In this document: one piece after another, positions 1-8,305 of the stretch
Layout of the letters: each line of letters starts with the position of its first letter
Numbering within the stretch: the first letter of the stretch is position 1
Origin: CAWUEX02 sp038148375
Lineage (GTDB): Bacteria > Pseudomonadota > Alphaproteobacteria > Rhodospirillales > Rhodospirillaceae
DNA: 64,000 nt
Reading direction: 5' to 3'
Assembly: GCA_038148375.1 (NCBI GenBank)
Contig: JAYQVH010000014.1
Location: forward strand, 1-64,000
Position numbers and translations under genes: made by a program
Notes under the pieces: generated by a model
What the model saw: the letters and a program-made list of their open reading frames with translations, nothing else
What the model was told of the DNA's origin: nothing
Databases searched by the model: none

Positions 1-48
1 AACCAACTGGCCAGACTCTCTCATAACACCTGGACCACTTAGATCTAG

Positions 49-243
49 CTGGTCACCGGTGGCGCAGATGAACAGATCACTTTCGAACTCCAGGCCAATG
101 TCGCCTACATCATCGGCGTGGTCCCGACCAGCAGCGCCGCGCAGGGATTCTACGATATTGAAAGCTCGTTCACGGTGAGTTCGAGCAGCAGTCAATCGGC
201 GGCCGCACCTGCGGTTGTGGACGAGAACGGACTCGGCTCGTAA
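49..243 (+). pseudogene. C-terminal remnant of an unidentified gene
   Basis: An open frame runs from 49 to a TAA at 241-243 with no start codon. The same frame is closed by TAG codons at 40-42 and 46-48. The 64 residues include ADEQITFELQANVAYIIGVV and QGFYDIESSFTV, followed by a Ser/Ala-rich tail. This alternating pattern looks like the end of an extracellular beta-sandwich domain. I do not recognise the family; a pre-peptidase C-terminal-like domain is only a guess. It may be a broken gene, or the first 48 bases may be unreliable sequence at a contig end. Confidence 0.3.
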
Positions 244-293
244 AGCGCGCTTTTGGCGGCTGAATCCCTGGATTTGTCAACGGGTAAGTTGGC

Positions 294-322
294 TTGACTT
301 GCGCACGGCCCAACGGCTACAC
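294..322 (+). promoter_or_regulatory. candidate promoter of the nuo operon
   Basis: TTGACT at 294-299 is a near-consensus -35 element. It is followed after 17 bases by CTACAC at 317-322, a weak -10 element. It lies about 140 bases before nuoA in the 217-base stretch (244-460) that has no gene, so it would leave a long 5' leader. Apart from this and the two palindromes downstream I see nothing else in that stretch. Assigned by motif match only. Confidence 0.35.
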
Positions 323-342
323 CAAGCCTCGAACGGGGCGGA

Positions 343-359
343 ATTTTGCGCCGCAAAAT
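343..359. promoter_or_regulatory. 17-bp perfect palindrome in the nuo leader (possible operator)
   Basis: ATTTTGCG-C-CGCAAAAT is an 8+1+8 perfect inverted repeat located just downstream of the candidate nuo promoter. Its compact symmetry suits a dimeric DNA-binding protein better than a terminator, because there is no T-tract. The cognate regulator is unknown. Confidence 0.35.
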
Positions 360-440
360 GGGGTTGAGGAGACGCCGGTTCCGGCAGACGATGGGCTGAA
401 ACGCCACCATTTTCATGCGCTTACGGCACGTCGGACTGGC

Positions 441-452
441 CGGTTCGAACCG
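441..452. repeat. 12-bp palindrome over the nuoA ribosome-binding region
   Basis: CGGTTCGAACCG is perfectly self-complementary and ends 8 bases before the nuoA ATG. The only Shine-Dalgarno-like bases for nuoA, GAG at 452-454, touch its 3' arm. A local hairpin here could affect nuoA initiation. It superficially resembles a tRNA T-arm, but no tRNA fits around it. Confidence 0.35.
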
Positions 453-460
453 AGATAAAC

Positions 461-826
461 ATGCAAGATCTGCTTAGAGAATATCTGCCCATCCTCATTT
501 TCATCGGCATTGCCTTTGGATTGGCCTTCGTCATCGTTTTGGCGTCGCTGATCGCAGCTCCTTCGAACCCGGACCCGGAAAAAACGTCTGCCTACGAGTG
601 TGGGTTTGAGGCCTTTGACGATACGAGGTCAAAGTTCGATGTCCGGTTCTACCTGGTTGCAATTCTGTTCATCATTTTCGACCTTGAAGTGGCCTTCTTG
701 TTCCCGTGGGCCGTTAGCCTGTCAGGGATCGGTCTTTTCGGGTTCTGGTCGATGATGATTTTCCTCGGTGTCCTGACCATCGGGTTCATTTACGAATGGC
801 GTAAAGGAGCGCTGGAATGGGAGTAA
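461..826 (+). CDS. nuoA: NADH-quinone oxidoreductase subunit A
   Basis: Membrane subunit of the proton-pumping NADH:quinone oxidoreductase (complex I), at the join between the peripheral and membrane arms. The 121-residue protein has three hydrophobic segments (about 8-32, 60-84 and 92-113). It carries the family's conserved acidic membrane stretch IFDLEVAFLFPW near 71-82 and the loop YECGFE near 45-50. The length is normal for NuoA. It is the first gene of the nuoA-N operon, and its last 10 bases overlap nuoB, which suggests translational coupling. No strong Shine-Dalgarno precedes the ATG; a palindrome covers that region. Confidence 0.96.
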   Translation: MQDLLREYLPILIFIGIAFGLAFVIVLASLIAAPSNPDPEKTSAYECGFEAFDDTRSKFDVRFYLVAILFIIFDLEVAFLFPWAVSLSGIGLFGFWSMMIFLGVLTIGFIYEWRKGALEWE

Positions 827-1371
827 CCGTGCCGGCTCAAGCGCAGTCCGACGCAATCCGCGCGGCAACCGACGCCGATCATCAAGTCGTCGCCCGCGTG
901 GCCGAAGAATTGCAGAACAAGGGCTTTGTGCTCTCGTCCATCGATAAGTTGGCAAACTGGGCCCGCACCGGCTCGATGTGGCCGATGTCGTTCGGTTTGG
1001 CGTGCTGCGCTGTGGAGATGATGCATTCCGCAATGGCGCGGTACGACCTCGACCGCTTTGGCATGTTTTTCCGCCCAAGTCCGCGTCAGTCCGACGTGAT
1101 GATCGTGGCCGGCACGCTGACCAACAAAATGGCGCCGGCGCTGCGCAAAGTGTACGACCAAATGCCGGAACCGCGCTGGGTCATCTCCATGGGCTCCTGC
1201 GCCAACGGCGGCGGCTATTATCACTATTCTTATTCCGTGGTGCGCGGCTGCGACCGCGTCGTGCCGGTCGATATATATGTGCCGGGCTGTCCGCCGACGG
1301 CCGAGGCGCTGCTGTACGGCATTCTTCAATTGCACAAGAAAATCCGCCGGGTCGGTACGCTGGATCGCTGA
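817..1371 (+). CDS. nuoB: NADH-quinone oxidoreductase subunit B
   Basis: Peripheral-arm subunit that carries the terminal [4Fe-4S] cluster N2, which hands electrons to quinone. The four expected ligands are visible: the adjacent cysteines C63 and C64 in GLACCAVEMM, C128 in MGSCANGGGYY, and C158 in VPGCPPTAEAL. The 184-residue length is usual. The ATG lies inside the end of nuoA and has AAGGAG about 9 bases upstream, which fixes the start. nuoC follows after 23 bases. Confidence 0.97.
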   Translation: MGVTVPAQAQSDAIRAATDADHQVVARVAEELQNKGFVLSSIDKLANWARTGSMWPMSFGLACCAVEMMHSAMARYDLDRFGMFFRPSPRQSDVMIVAGTLTNKMAPALRKVYDQMPEPRWVISMGSCANGGGYYHYSYSVVRGCDRVVPVDIYVPGCPPTAEALLYGILQLHKKIRRVGTLDR

Positions 1372-1394
1372 AGCGGGGCATCGGGAACGCAGGA

Positions 1395-2033
1395 ATGACG
1401 AAATCGGAAGAAACCTCGTCGGCGCTGGCCGATCTGGCAGAGACCATCTCGCTCTCGCTCAGCGACGATGTGATCGATTCCGATATTGCGCTGGGAGAAC
1501 TGACTGTTCGGATTCAGCGTCCCAGCGTGGTCAAGGTCCTTAAGCACCTGCGCGATGACACCAACTGCCAATTCACGCAGCTTGTGGACGTCACCGCAGT
1601 CGATTACCCCGAACGCGAAGAGCGCTTTGAGGTTGTTTATCACCTACTCAGCATGACCCAGAACCTGCGTATTCGCATTAAGCTGACGGCGACTGAAGAC
1701 ACGCCGGTGCCGAGCGTGAGCGAGGTATTCTCGACAGCCAATTGGTTCGAGCGCGAAGTATGGGACATGTACGGTGTGTTTTTCTCAGACCATCCGGACC
1801 TGCGGCGCATTCTTACGGACTACGGTTTCGACGGTCATCCGCAGCGCAAAGATTTCCCGCTCACGGGGTATGTCGAAGTGCGCTACGACGAAAGCCAGAA
1901 GCGCGTCATTTATGAGCCGGTCAAGCTGACCCAGGATTTCCGCACGTTTGAATTCATGAGCCCATGGGAAGGGGCGGAGCATGCGCACCGCCAGATTCTG
2001 CCGGGCGACGAAAAGGCGACTCAAGATGGCTGA
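1395..2033 (+). CDS. nuoC: NADH-quinone oxidoreductase subunit C
   Basis: Peripheral-arm subunit (the 30 kDa type) that packs against NuoD near the quinone site. The 30 kDa signature is present near the C-terminal third (SDHPDLRRILTDYGFDGHP, then RKDFPLTGY). I chose the ATG at 1395, with GGA just upstream and 23 bases after nuoB. The reading frame is open much further upstream, but that part lies inside nuoB and has no homology-like content. The result is 212 residues. NuoC and NuoD are separate proteins here, unlike the fused NuoCD of E. coli. It overlaps nuoD by 8 bases. Confidence 0.95.
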   Translation: MTKSEETSSALADLAETISLSLSDDVIDSDIALGELTVRIQRPSVVKVLKHLRDDTNCQFTQLVDVTAVDYPEREERFEVVYHLLSMTQNLRIRIKLTATEDTPVPSVSEVFSTANWFEREVWDMYGVFFSDHPDLRRILTDYGFDGHPQRKDFPLTGYVEVRYDESQKRVIYEPVKLTQDFRTFEFMSPWEGAEHAHRQILPGDEKATQDG

Positions 2034-3213
2034 GCCTGCCGAAGCCGAGATCGAGAACTATCAGGTCAACTTCGGACCTCAGCATCCGGCTGCGCACGGC
2101 GTGTTGCGCCTCGTGCTGGAAATGGGCGGGGAAACGATCGATCGCGTCGATCCCCACATTGGGCTCCTGCATCGCGGCACCGAAAAGCTGATCGAACATA
2201 AAACCTACCTCCAGGCCGTGCCGTATTTCGACCGGTTGGACTACGTCTCGCCGATGAATCAGGAGCAAGCCTACGCGCTTGCGGTTGAACGTCTGCTCGG
2301 CATTGAAGTTCCGAAACGCGGACAATACATCCGCATGTTGTTCTGCGAGCTGACCCGCATTCTCAACCACATCATGAATATCGCGTCCTACGCCATGGAC
2401 GTCGGCGCCATGACGCCGTTCCTGTGGACGTTCGAGGAACGCGAAAAGCTGATGGGCTTTTACGACGATGTCTCCGGCGCGCGCATGCATGCGGCTTACG
2501 TTCGCCCGGGCGGTGTCGCCCGAGACATGCCGGCGGGACTGGCGGAACGCATTGCGGACTGGGCCGCGAGCTTTCCGAAAATTCTCGATGACATGGAAGG
2601 CCTGCTGACGGAGAACCGCATCTTTAAGCAGCGGACGGTCGACATCGGCATCGTCAGCAAGGAAGAAGCGCTCGACTGGGGCTTTACCGGTCCGAACCTG
2701 CGCGCCTCCGGGTATGCCTGGGATCTGCGCAAGGCCCAGCCGTATGACGGCTACGATGAAATCGATTTCGACATTCCCATCGGCAAGCATGGGGATTGCT
2801 ACGACCGCTACATCGTCCGCGTCGCGGAAATGCGGGAGTCCTTGAAGATCATCACTCAGTGCCTGGAAAAGATGCCGGGCGGCCCCGTCAAGGTGCAAGA
2901 TCGAAAGGTCGCGCCGCCGCCGCGTGGCGACATGAAGGGCTCGATGGAAGCGTTGATCCATCACTTCAAGCTGTACACCGAGGGCTATCACGTGCCGCGC
3001 GGGGAAACCTACGCCGCGGTCGAAGCCCCCAAGGGCGAATTCGCGGTCTATCTGGTCTCCGATGGCTCGAACAAACCCTACCGCTGCCGCATTCGTGCCC
3101 CTGGCTTTGTACACATGCAGGGCATGGACTTCATGTTGCGCGGGCACATGCTGGCGGACGTCCCAGCGGTGCTGGGCTCAATCGACATTGTGTTCGGTGA
3201 GGTGGACCGATGA
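2026..3213 (+). CDS. nuoD: NADH-quinone oxidoreductase subunit D
   Basis: The 49 kDa-type subunit that, with NuoB, forms the quinone-reduction pocket. The N-terminal motif GPQHPAAHGVLR carries the conserved His-rich quinone-side loop. IGLLHRGTEKL and the C-terminal DFMLRGHMLADVPAVLGSID are also characteristic of the family, which is related to [NiFe]-hydrogenase large subunits but lacks the Ni ligands. The start was set at the ATG at 2026, 8 bases inside nuoC, giving 395 residues, because the frame upstream is nuoC overlap. nuoE overlaps its 3' end by 4 bases. Confidence 0.96.
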   Translation: MAEPAEAEIENYQVNFGPQHPAAHGVLRLVLEMGGETIDRVDPHIGLLHRGTEKLIEHKTYLQAVPYFDRLDYVSPMNQEQAYALAVERLLGIEVPKRGQYIRMLFCELTRILNHIMNIASYAMDVGAMTPFLWTFEEREKLMGFYDDVSGARMHAAYVRPGGVARDMPAGLAERIADWAASFPKILDDMEGLLTENRIFKQRTVDIGIVSKEEALDWGFTGPNLRASGYAWDLRKAQPYDGYDEIDFDIPIGKHGDCYDRYIVRVAEMRESLKIITQCLEKMPGGPVKVQDRKVAPPPRGDMKGSMEALIHHFKLYTEGYHVPRGETYAAVEAPKGEFAVYLVSDGSNKPYRCRIRAPGFVHMQGMDFMLRGHMLADVPAVLGSIDIVFGEVDR

Positions 3214-3899
3214 GCACACGGAATCTCGCCAAGGAACAGCCGGACAGCTTTGTGTTCACCGACGAACACAAGGCGCGCGCGGAAAAGATCATCGCCAAAT
3301 ACCCCGAGGGCCGTCAGGCCAGTGCTGTTATTCCTCTGCTTGATCTCGCGCAGCGCCAAGAGGGCTGGGTGACCAAGCCGGCTATCGAAGTGATCGCGGC
3401 AATGCTGAGCATGCCGGTGATCCGGGTGCTTGAGGTCGCGACCTTCTACACGATGTTCAATTTGCACCCGATGGGCAAAACCCATGTCCAGGTGTGCACC
3501 AGCTTGTCGTGCTGGCTGCGCGGCTCAAACGATGTGGTCAAAGCATGCAAGGACAAGCTGGGCATCGGCTTCGGCGAAACCACGCCCGACGGCGCGGTCA
3601 CGCTGAGCGAAGTTGAATGCGCCGGCGCCTGCGTCAATGCGCCGGTGGTCGCCATTGGCGACGACTATTACGAAGATCTGACCTACGAAACGATGGGTAC
3701 GCTCCTCGACGAAGTGAAAAGCGGCTCGCTGCGCAAACCGGGGCCGATGGCTGACCGGTTGAATGCTGCGCCGGAAGGGGAGCGCACCAGTTTAACCGCC
3801 GATCCCACTCAGCCGATCCCCAAACAGGATTTGGCCGAAGCGAAGCGCGCCTTCGACGCGAAGCAGGAAGAAGCGCGCAAAGCCAAGGAAAACGCGTGA
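3210..3899 (+). CDS. nuoE: NADH-quinone oxidoreductase subunit E
   Basis: The 24 kDa-type subunit of the NADH dehydrogenase module. It is a thioredoxin-fold protein with a [2Fe-2S] cluster (N1a). Ligands C96 and C101 (CTSLSC) and C137 and C141 (ECAGAC) give the typical CX4C...CX3C pattern. At 229 residues it is longer than E. coli NuoE (about 166). The extra length is a charged tail after about residue 175 ending in a Lys/Glu/Ala-rich helix, a common alphaproteobacterial extension. It overlaps nuoD by ATGA at its start and nuoF at its end. Confidence 0.95.
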   Translation: MSTRNLAKEQPDSFVFTDEHKARAEKIIAKYPEGRQASAVIPLLDLAQRQEGWVTKPAIEVIAAMLSMPVIRVLEVATFYTMFNLHPMGKTHVQVCTSLSCWLRGSNDVVKACKDKLGIGFGETTPDGAVTLSEVECAGACVNAPVVAIGDDYYEDLTYETMGTLLDEVKSGSLRKPGPMADRLNAAPEGERTSLTADPTQPIPKQDLAEAKRAFDAKQEEARKAKENA

Positions 3900-5188
3900 T
3901 GTTAAAAGACCAGGATCGCATTTTCACCAATCTGTACGGCGAGCACGACTGGCGTCTGGCCGGTGCGCGTGCGCGCGGCGATTGGGACGGCACCAAAGAC
4001 CTCATACTGATGGGCCGCGAGTGGATCATCGACGAAATGAATGCGTCCGGCTTGCGAGGCCGTGGCGGGGCCGGCTTCCCGACCGGTCTTAAGTGGTCGT
4101 TCATGCCCAAGACGGAAACCGACCGCCCGCATTACCTGGTGGTCAACGCCGACGAGGGCGAGCCGGGGACATGTAAAGACCGCGACATGATGCGCTTCGA
4201 TCCGCACAAGCTGATCGAGGGCTGTTTGCTTGCCAGCTTCGCGATGAACGCGCACGCCTGCTACATCTACGTCCGCGGTGAGTTCTATCAGGAAGCGTCA
4301 AACCTGCAGGTTGCGATCGACGAAGCCTACGAAGCCGGGCTGATCGGTAAGAACGCGTGTGGCTCCGGCTGGGATTTCGATCTCTATTTGCATCGCGGCG
4401 CGGGCGCTTACATCTGTGGCGAAGAAACCGCGCTAATCGAAAGTCTCGAAGGCAAGAAGGGTCAGCCCCGTCTCAAGCCGCCGTTTCCGGCGGGCGTAGG
4501 CCTCTACGGGTGTCCGACGACAGTGAACAATGTCGAGAGCATTGCTGTCGCGCCGACCATCTTGCGCCGCGGTGCGGCGTGGTTCGCGGGCATCGGCCGG
4601 CCGAACAACACCGGCACAAAAGTCTTTTGCATCTCCGGTCACGTGAATAAGCCGTGCAATGTCGAAGAGGAAATGGGCATTCCGCTCAAGGAACTGATCG
4701 ACAAGCACTGTGGCGGCGTTATTGGAGGATGGGACAATCTGCAGGCAATCATCCCGGGCGGAGCTTCGGTGCCGTGCCTGCCGAAGGACATCTGCGACAA
4801 CGTGCTGATGGATTTCGACTCCCTGCGCGACGTCAAGTCGGGTCTCGGCACGGCGGCGGTGATGGTGATGGACAAGTCGGTCGATGTCATTGCCGCGATC
4901 ACGCGCCTGTCGGCATTTTACAAACATGAAAGCTGCGGCCAATGCACGCCGTGCCGCGAAGGCACCGGCTGGCTGTACCGGGTGATGAAGCGCCTGGTCA
5001 GCGGCGAAGCATCGGTCGAAGAAATCGATATTCTGGAACAAGTGACCTACCAGATCGAAGGCCACACCATCTGCGCGCTCGGCGATGCCGCGGCGTGGCC
5101 GGTACAGGGTCTGATCCGTCACTTCCGTCCGGAAATCGAGCAGCGCATCAAAGATTACCGCGACGGCAAGCTGTCGCGGGCGGCGTAG
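3896..5188 (+). CDS. nuoF: NADH-quinone oxidoreductase subunit F (NADH- and FMN-binding)
   Basis: Subunit that oxidises NADH through FMN and passes electrons to the N3 [4Fe-4S] cluster. The glycine-rich nucleotide loop GRGGAGFPTG is at about 55-64, the flavin-site stretch NADEGEPGTCKDRD at 84-97, and GAGAYICGEETALIESLEGK at 168-187. Cluster ligands are C347, C350 and C353 (CGQCTPC) and C393 (TICALGD). The protein has 430 residues, a normal length. The start is GTG at 3896 or the adjacent ATG at 3899; both overlap the nuoE stop, so translation is probably coupled. Confidence 0.96.
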   Translation: MMLKDQDRIFTNLYGEHDWRLAGARARGDWDGTKDLILMGREWIIDEMNASGLRGRGGAGFPTGLKWSFMPKTETDRPHYLVVNADEGEPGTCKDRDMMRFDPHKLIEGCLLASFAMNAHACYIYVRGEFYQEASNLQVAIDEAYEAGLIGKNACGSGWDFDLYLHRGAGAYICGEETALIESLEGKKGQPRLKPPFPAGVGLYGCPTTVNNVESIAVAPTILRRGAAWFAGIGRPNNTGTKVFCISGHVNKPCNVEEEMGIPLKELIDKHCGGVIGGWDNLQAIIPGGASVPCLPKDICDNVLMDFDSLRDVKSGLGTAAVMVMDKSVDVIAAITRLSAFYKHESCGQCTPCREGTGWLYRVMKRLVSGEASVEEIDILEQVTYQIEGHTICALGDAAAWPVQGLIRHFRPEIEQRIKDYRDGKLSRAA

Positions 5189-5197
5189 GGATAGGAC

Positions 5198-7264
5198 ATG
5201 CCTAAACTCACCATCGACGGCAAAGAAGTCGAAGTCGATCCCGGCGTAACGATTCTGCAGGCGGCGGAGCAGGCCGGCGTGGAAATTCCGCGTTTCTGTT
5301 ACCACGACCGTCTGTCCATCGCCGGCAACTGCCGCATGTGCCTGGTCGACGTGGAAAAGTCGCCGAAGCCAGTGGCGTCCTGCGCCATGCCGGTGGGAGA
5401 GGGCATGGTCGTCCATACTAAGTCCGAGCGTGCCGTGAAAGCGCGCAACGGCGTGATGGAATTCCTGCTCATCAACCACCCGCTCGACTGCCCGATCTGC
5501 GACCAGGGCGGTGAGTGCGATCTGCAAGATCAGGCGCTAGCGTTCGGCTACGACCGCGGACGGTTTGTTGAGCAGAAGCGCGCTGTCAAAGACAAGTACA
5601 TGGGACCGATCGTCTCGACGATTATGACCCGCTGTATTCACTGCACCCGCTGTGTGCGTTTCGTCGAGGAAATCGCCGGCGAGGCGGAGATCGGGGCAAC
5701 GGGCCGCGGCGAGGATACGGAAATCACAACGTATTTGGAACAGGCGCTGACGTCGGAGCTTTCCGGCAACGTCGTCGATCTGTGCCCGGTCGGCGCGCTG
5801 ACCAACAAGCCTTATGCGTTTACCGCGCGCTCGTGGGAGCTGCGTAAGACTGAGTCCGTCGATGTCATGGACGCAGTCGGCTCCAACATCCGCGTCGACA
5901 GCCGCAGCCGCGAAGTCATGCGCGTGCTGCCCCGCCTGAACGAGTGGGTGAACGAAGAATGGCTCGCCGACAAGTCACGCAACGCCTGCGACGGCTTGAA
6001 GTATCAGCGCCTGGATCGCCCCTATGTGCGCCGCGATGGCAAACTCCAGGAAGCGGAGTGGAACGAAGCCTTCGACGCGATTGCGAAAAAGCTGAAAGAG
6101 ACGAGCGGCAACAAGATCGCTGCTGTGGCCGGCGACACGGTTGACTGTGAAGCGATGCTGGCGCTCAAGGATCTGATGACCGCGCTCGGCTCGCCGAACA
6201 TGGATTGCCGCCAAGACAGCGCTGCGCTCGATCCGTCGGTGCGGGCGTCGTATCTATTCAATGCCACAATCGGCGGCATCGAAGAAGCGGATGCAATTCT
6301 TCTGATCGGTACCAATCCACGTAAGGAAGCGCCCGTGCTCAACGCGCGGATCCGCAAGCGCTACCTGATGGGCGGCCTGAAGACGGGCCTGATCGGTGAG
6401 TCGTTCGATCTGACCTATCCGTACGAGCATCTGGCCGGGACGGCGGACGGCGTTGCCAAGATCGCCGACGGCAGTCATCCGTTCGCGCAAGTGCTCAAGG
6501 ATGCCGAGCGCCCGATGCTGATCCTCGGAATGGGCGCGCTGACGCGCCCAGACGGTGCGGCTATTCTCGCCGCCGCCAAGAAGATCGCGGACAACACCGG
6601 CATGGTGTCGGGTGACTGGAACGGCTTTAACGTGCTGCACACCGCCGCCGCCCGGGTCGGCGGCCTCGACGTCGGTTTCGTGCCGGGAGAAGGCGGCAAG
6701 GATACGGCGGGTATTCTCGCCGGTGCCGCCAGCGGTGAGATCGAAGTCCTCTATCTGCTCGGCGCTGACGAGATCGACACGTCGAAACTCGACAAGGCTT
6801 TCGTCATATACCAAGGCCACCATGGCGATGCCGGCGCGCATGTCGCCGATGTCATTCTTCCGGGGGCGGCCTATACGGAAAAGAACGGCACGTATGTGAA
6901 CACAGAAGGCCGGGCGCAGTTGGGGCAGCGGGCGATCTTCCCGCCGGGCGATGCGCGCGAAGATTGGACCATCCTGCGCGCCCTGTCGGATAAGCTTGGT
7001 CAGACGCTGCCGTACGATTCTCTCGATCAACTGCGCGCCAAGCTGCGCGAGGCCGGACCGGCGTTTAGCCACATCGACGATGTGGTGGCGGCGGAATGGG
7101 ATGATTTCGGAGCAGCCGGACCTATCGAGGCAACACCGTTTACCTATCCGGTCTCTAACTATTACCAGACCGATCCGATCAGCCGCGCGTCACGCACCAT
7201 GGCGCAGTGCACGCAGGAGTTCGTGCTCGGCAAAAACCAGAAGGCGACGGGCACCGATGGCTGA
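5198..7264 (+). CDS. nuoG: NADH-quinone oxidoreductase subunit G (Fe-S electron relay)
   Basis: Largest subunit of the NADH module, carrying several Fe-S clusters. The N-terminal [2Fe-2S] ferredoxin domain has C34, C45, C48 and C62. A [4Fe-4S] site with one His ligand follows (H94, C98, C101, C107). A further [4Fe-4S] site uses C146, C149, C152 and C196. The rest is a molybdopterin-oxidoreductase-like domain without cofactor function. The 688-residue length is typical of alphaproteobacteria, and the extra N7 cluster motif of E. coli is not evident. The start has GGATAGGAC close upstream. It overlaps nuoH by 8 bases. Confidence 0.96.
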   Translation: MPKLTIDGKEVEVDPGVTILQAAEQAGVEIPRFCYHDRLSIAGNCRMCLVDVEKSPKPVASCAMPVGEGMVVHTKSERAVKARNGVMEFLLINHPLDCPICDQGGECDLQDQALAFGYDRGRFVEQKRAVKDKYMGPIVSTIMTRCIHCTRCVRFVEEIAGEAEIGATGRGEDTEITTYLEQALTSELSGNVVDLCPVGALTNKPYAFTARSWELRKTESVDVMDAVGSNIRVDSRSREVMRVLPRLNEWVNEEWLADKSRNACDGLKYQRLDRPYVRRDGKLQEAEWNEAFDAIAKKLKETSGNKIAAVAGDTVDCEAMLALKDLMTALGSPNMDCRQDSAALDPSVRASYLFNATIGGIEEADAILLIGTNPRKEAPVLNARIRKRYLMGGLKTGLIGESFDLTYPYEHLAGTADGVAKIADGSHPFAQVLKDAERPMLILGMGALTRPDGAAILAAAKKIADNTGMVSGDWNGFNVLHTAAARVGGLDVGFVPGEGGKDTAGILAGAASGEIEVLYLLGADEIDTSKLDKAFVIYQGHHGDAGAHVADVILPGAAYTEKNGTYVNTEGRAQLGQRAIFPPGDAREDWTILRALSDKLGQTLPYDSLDQLRAKLREAGPAFSHIDDVVAAEWDDFGAAGPIEATPFTYPVSNYYQTDPISRASRTMAQCTQEFVLGKNQKATGTDG

Positions 7265-8288
7265 GCTCTGGACCGATTACATCTGGCCGGTTGTCTGGAT
7301 CGTCATTCAGATCCTGATGTTCCTGGTGCCCGTGCTGGTGGGCGTCGCCTATCTGACGTACGCCGAACGCAAGATCATCAGCGCCATGCAGATGCGCAAG
7401 GGGCCGAACGTGGTTGGCTGGTTCGGGCTGCTCCAGCCCATTGCCGATGCGGTCAAACTGCTGACCAAGGAAACGGTATTGCCGACCGGCGCGAGCCCGG
7501 TGGTGTTCTTCTTGGCGCCGATGGTGACGTTCTCGCTCGCCATGCTGGCTTGGGCGGTGATTCCGGTGAATGCCGGCTGGGTGATCTCCGATCTCAACGT
7601 CGGCGTGCTGTATCTGTTCGCGATTTCTTCCCTTGGCGTCTACGGCGTGGTGATGGCCGGCTGGGCGTCGAATTCCCGATACGCGTTCCTGGGCGCGATG
7701 CGTTCGGCGGCGCAGATGGTGTCCTACGAAGTCTCCATCGGCTTCATCATGGTCACGGTGCTGATGACGGCCGGGACACTCAACCTGTCTCAACTGGTGG
7801 AAGCACAGTCCGAGCCGCTGTTCGGTGTGCTGCCGGGCTGGTACTTCATTCCGCACCTGCCGATGTTCGTCGTGTTCTTTATCTCGGTGCTGGCGGAAAC
7901 CAACCGCCATCCCTTCGATCTTCCGGAAGCGGAATCGGAACTCGTCGCCGGATTCATGACCGAATACTCGTCGATGTCCTTCGCGCTGTTCTTCCTCGGC
8001 GAATACGCCAACATGATCATGATGAGCGGGCTGGTCACCATCCTGTTCCTCGGAGGCTGGCTGCCTCCCTACGACGTCGCGCCGTTGAACATGATCCCCG
8101 GCGTGGTCTGGTTCGCCCTGAAAATCGCGGTGTGCCTGTTCGTGTTCATCTGGGTGCGCGCGACCTACCCGCGCTACCGCTACGACCAACTCATGCGCCT
8201 GGGCTGGAAAGTTTTTCTGCCGCTTTCGTTGATCTGGCTGGCTCTGACCGCCGGGTTCCTCGTCTACTTCGACAAGCTGCCGGCCTAA
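7257..8288 (+). CDS. nuoH: NADH-quinone oxidoreductase subunit H
   Basis: Integral-membrane subunit that forms the entrance of the quinone chamber together with NuoB and NuoD. Eight or so hydrophobic segments are visible. Family motifs include TYAERKIISAMQMRKGPN near the N-terminus and the acidic loop ETNRHPFDLPEAESELVAG, which is characteristic of NuoH. The start was set at the ATG at 7257 inside the end of nuoG, giving 343 residues. The frame upstream of this is the nuoG overlap and reads as an Arg/Ser-rich shadow. Confidence 0.96.
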   Translation: MAELWTDYIWPVVWIVIQILMFLVPVLVGVAYLTYAERKIISAMQMRKGPNVVGWFGLLQPIADAVKLLTKETVLPTGASPVVFFLAPMVTFSLAMLAWAVIPVNAGWVISDLNVGVLYLFAISSLGVYGVVMAGWASNSRYAFLGAMRSAAQMVSYEVSIGFIMVTVLMTAGTLNLSQLVEAQSEPLFGVLPGWYFIPHLPMFVVFFISVLAETNRHPFDLPEAESELVAGFMTEYSSMSFALFFLGEYANMIMMSGLVTILFLGGWLPPYDVAPLNMIPGVVWFALKIAVCLFVFIWVRATYPRYRYDQLMRLGWKVFLPLSLIWLALTAGFLVYFDKLPA

Positions 8289-8305
8289 GGAGAGGCTGAA
8301 ACGCT

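Noticed and set aside
436..455. GGTTCGAACC before nuoA as a tRNA 3' remnant
   Set aside because: Only 3 bp can pair around a TTCGAA loop in T-arm geometry, and there is no acceptor stem or CCA end. It is better read as a plain palindrome.
1954..3147. Long minus-strand open frame (397 codons) opposite nuoD
   Set aside because: It is a shadow of nuoD caused by high GC at third positions. Its translation is Arg/His/Ala/Asp-rich with no fold-like pattern, and a clear nuoD covers it.
4433..5527. Long minus-strand open frame opposite nuoF and nuoG
   Set aside because: Same GC-driven shadow; both overlapping plus-strand genes show full sets of cofactor motifs.
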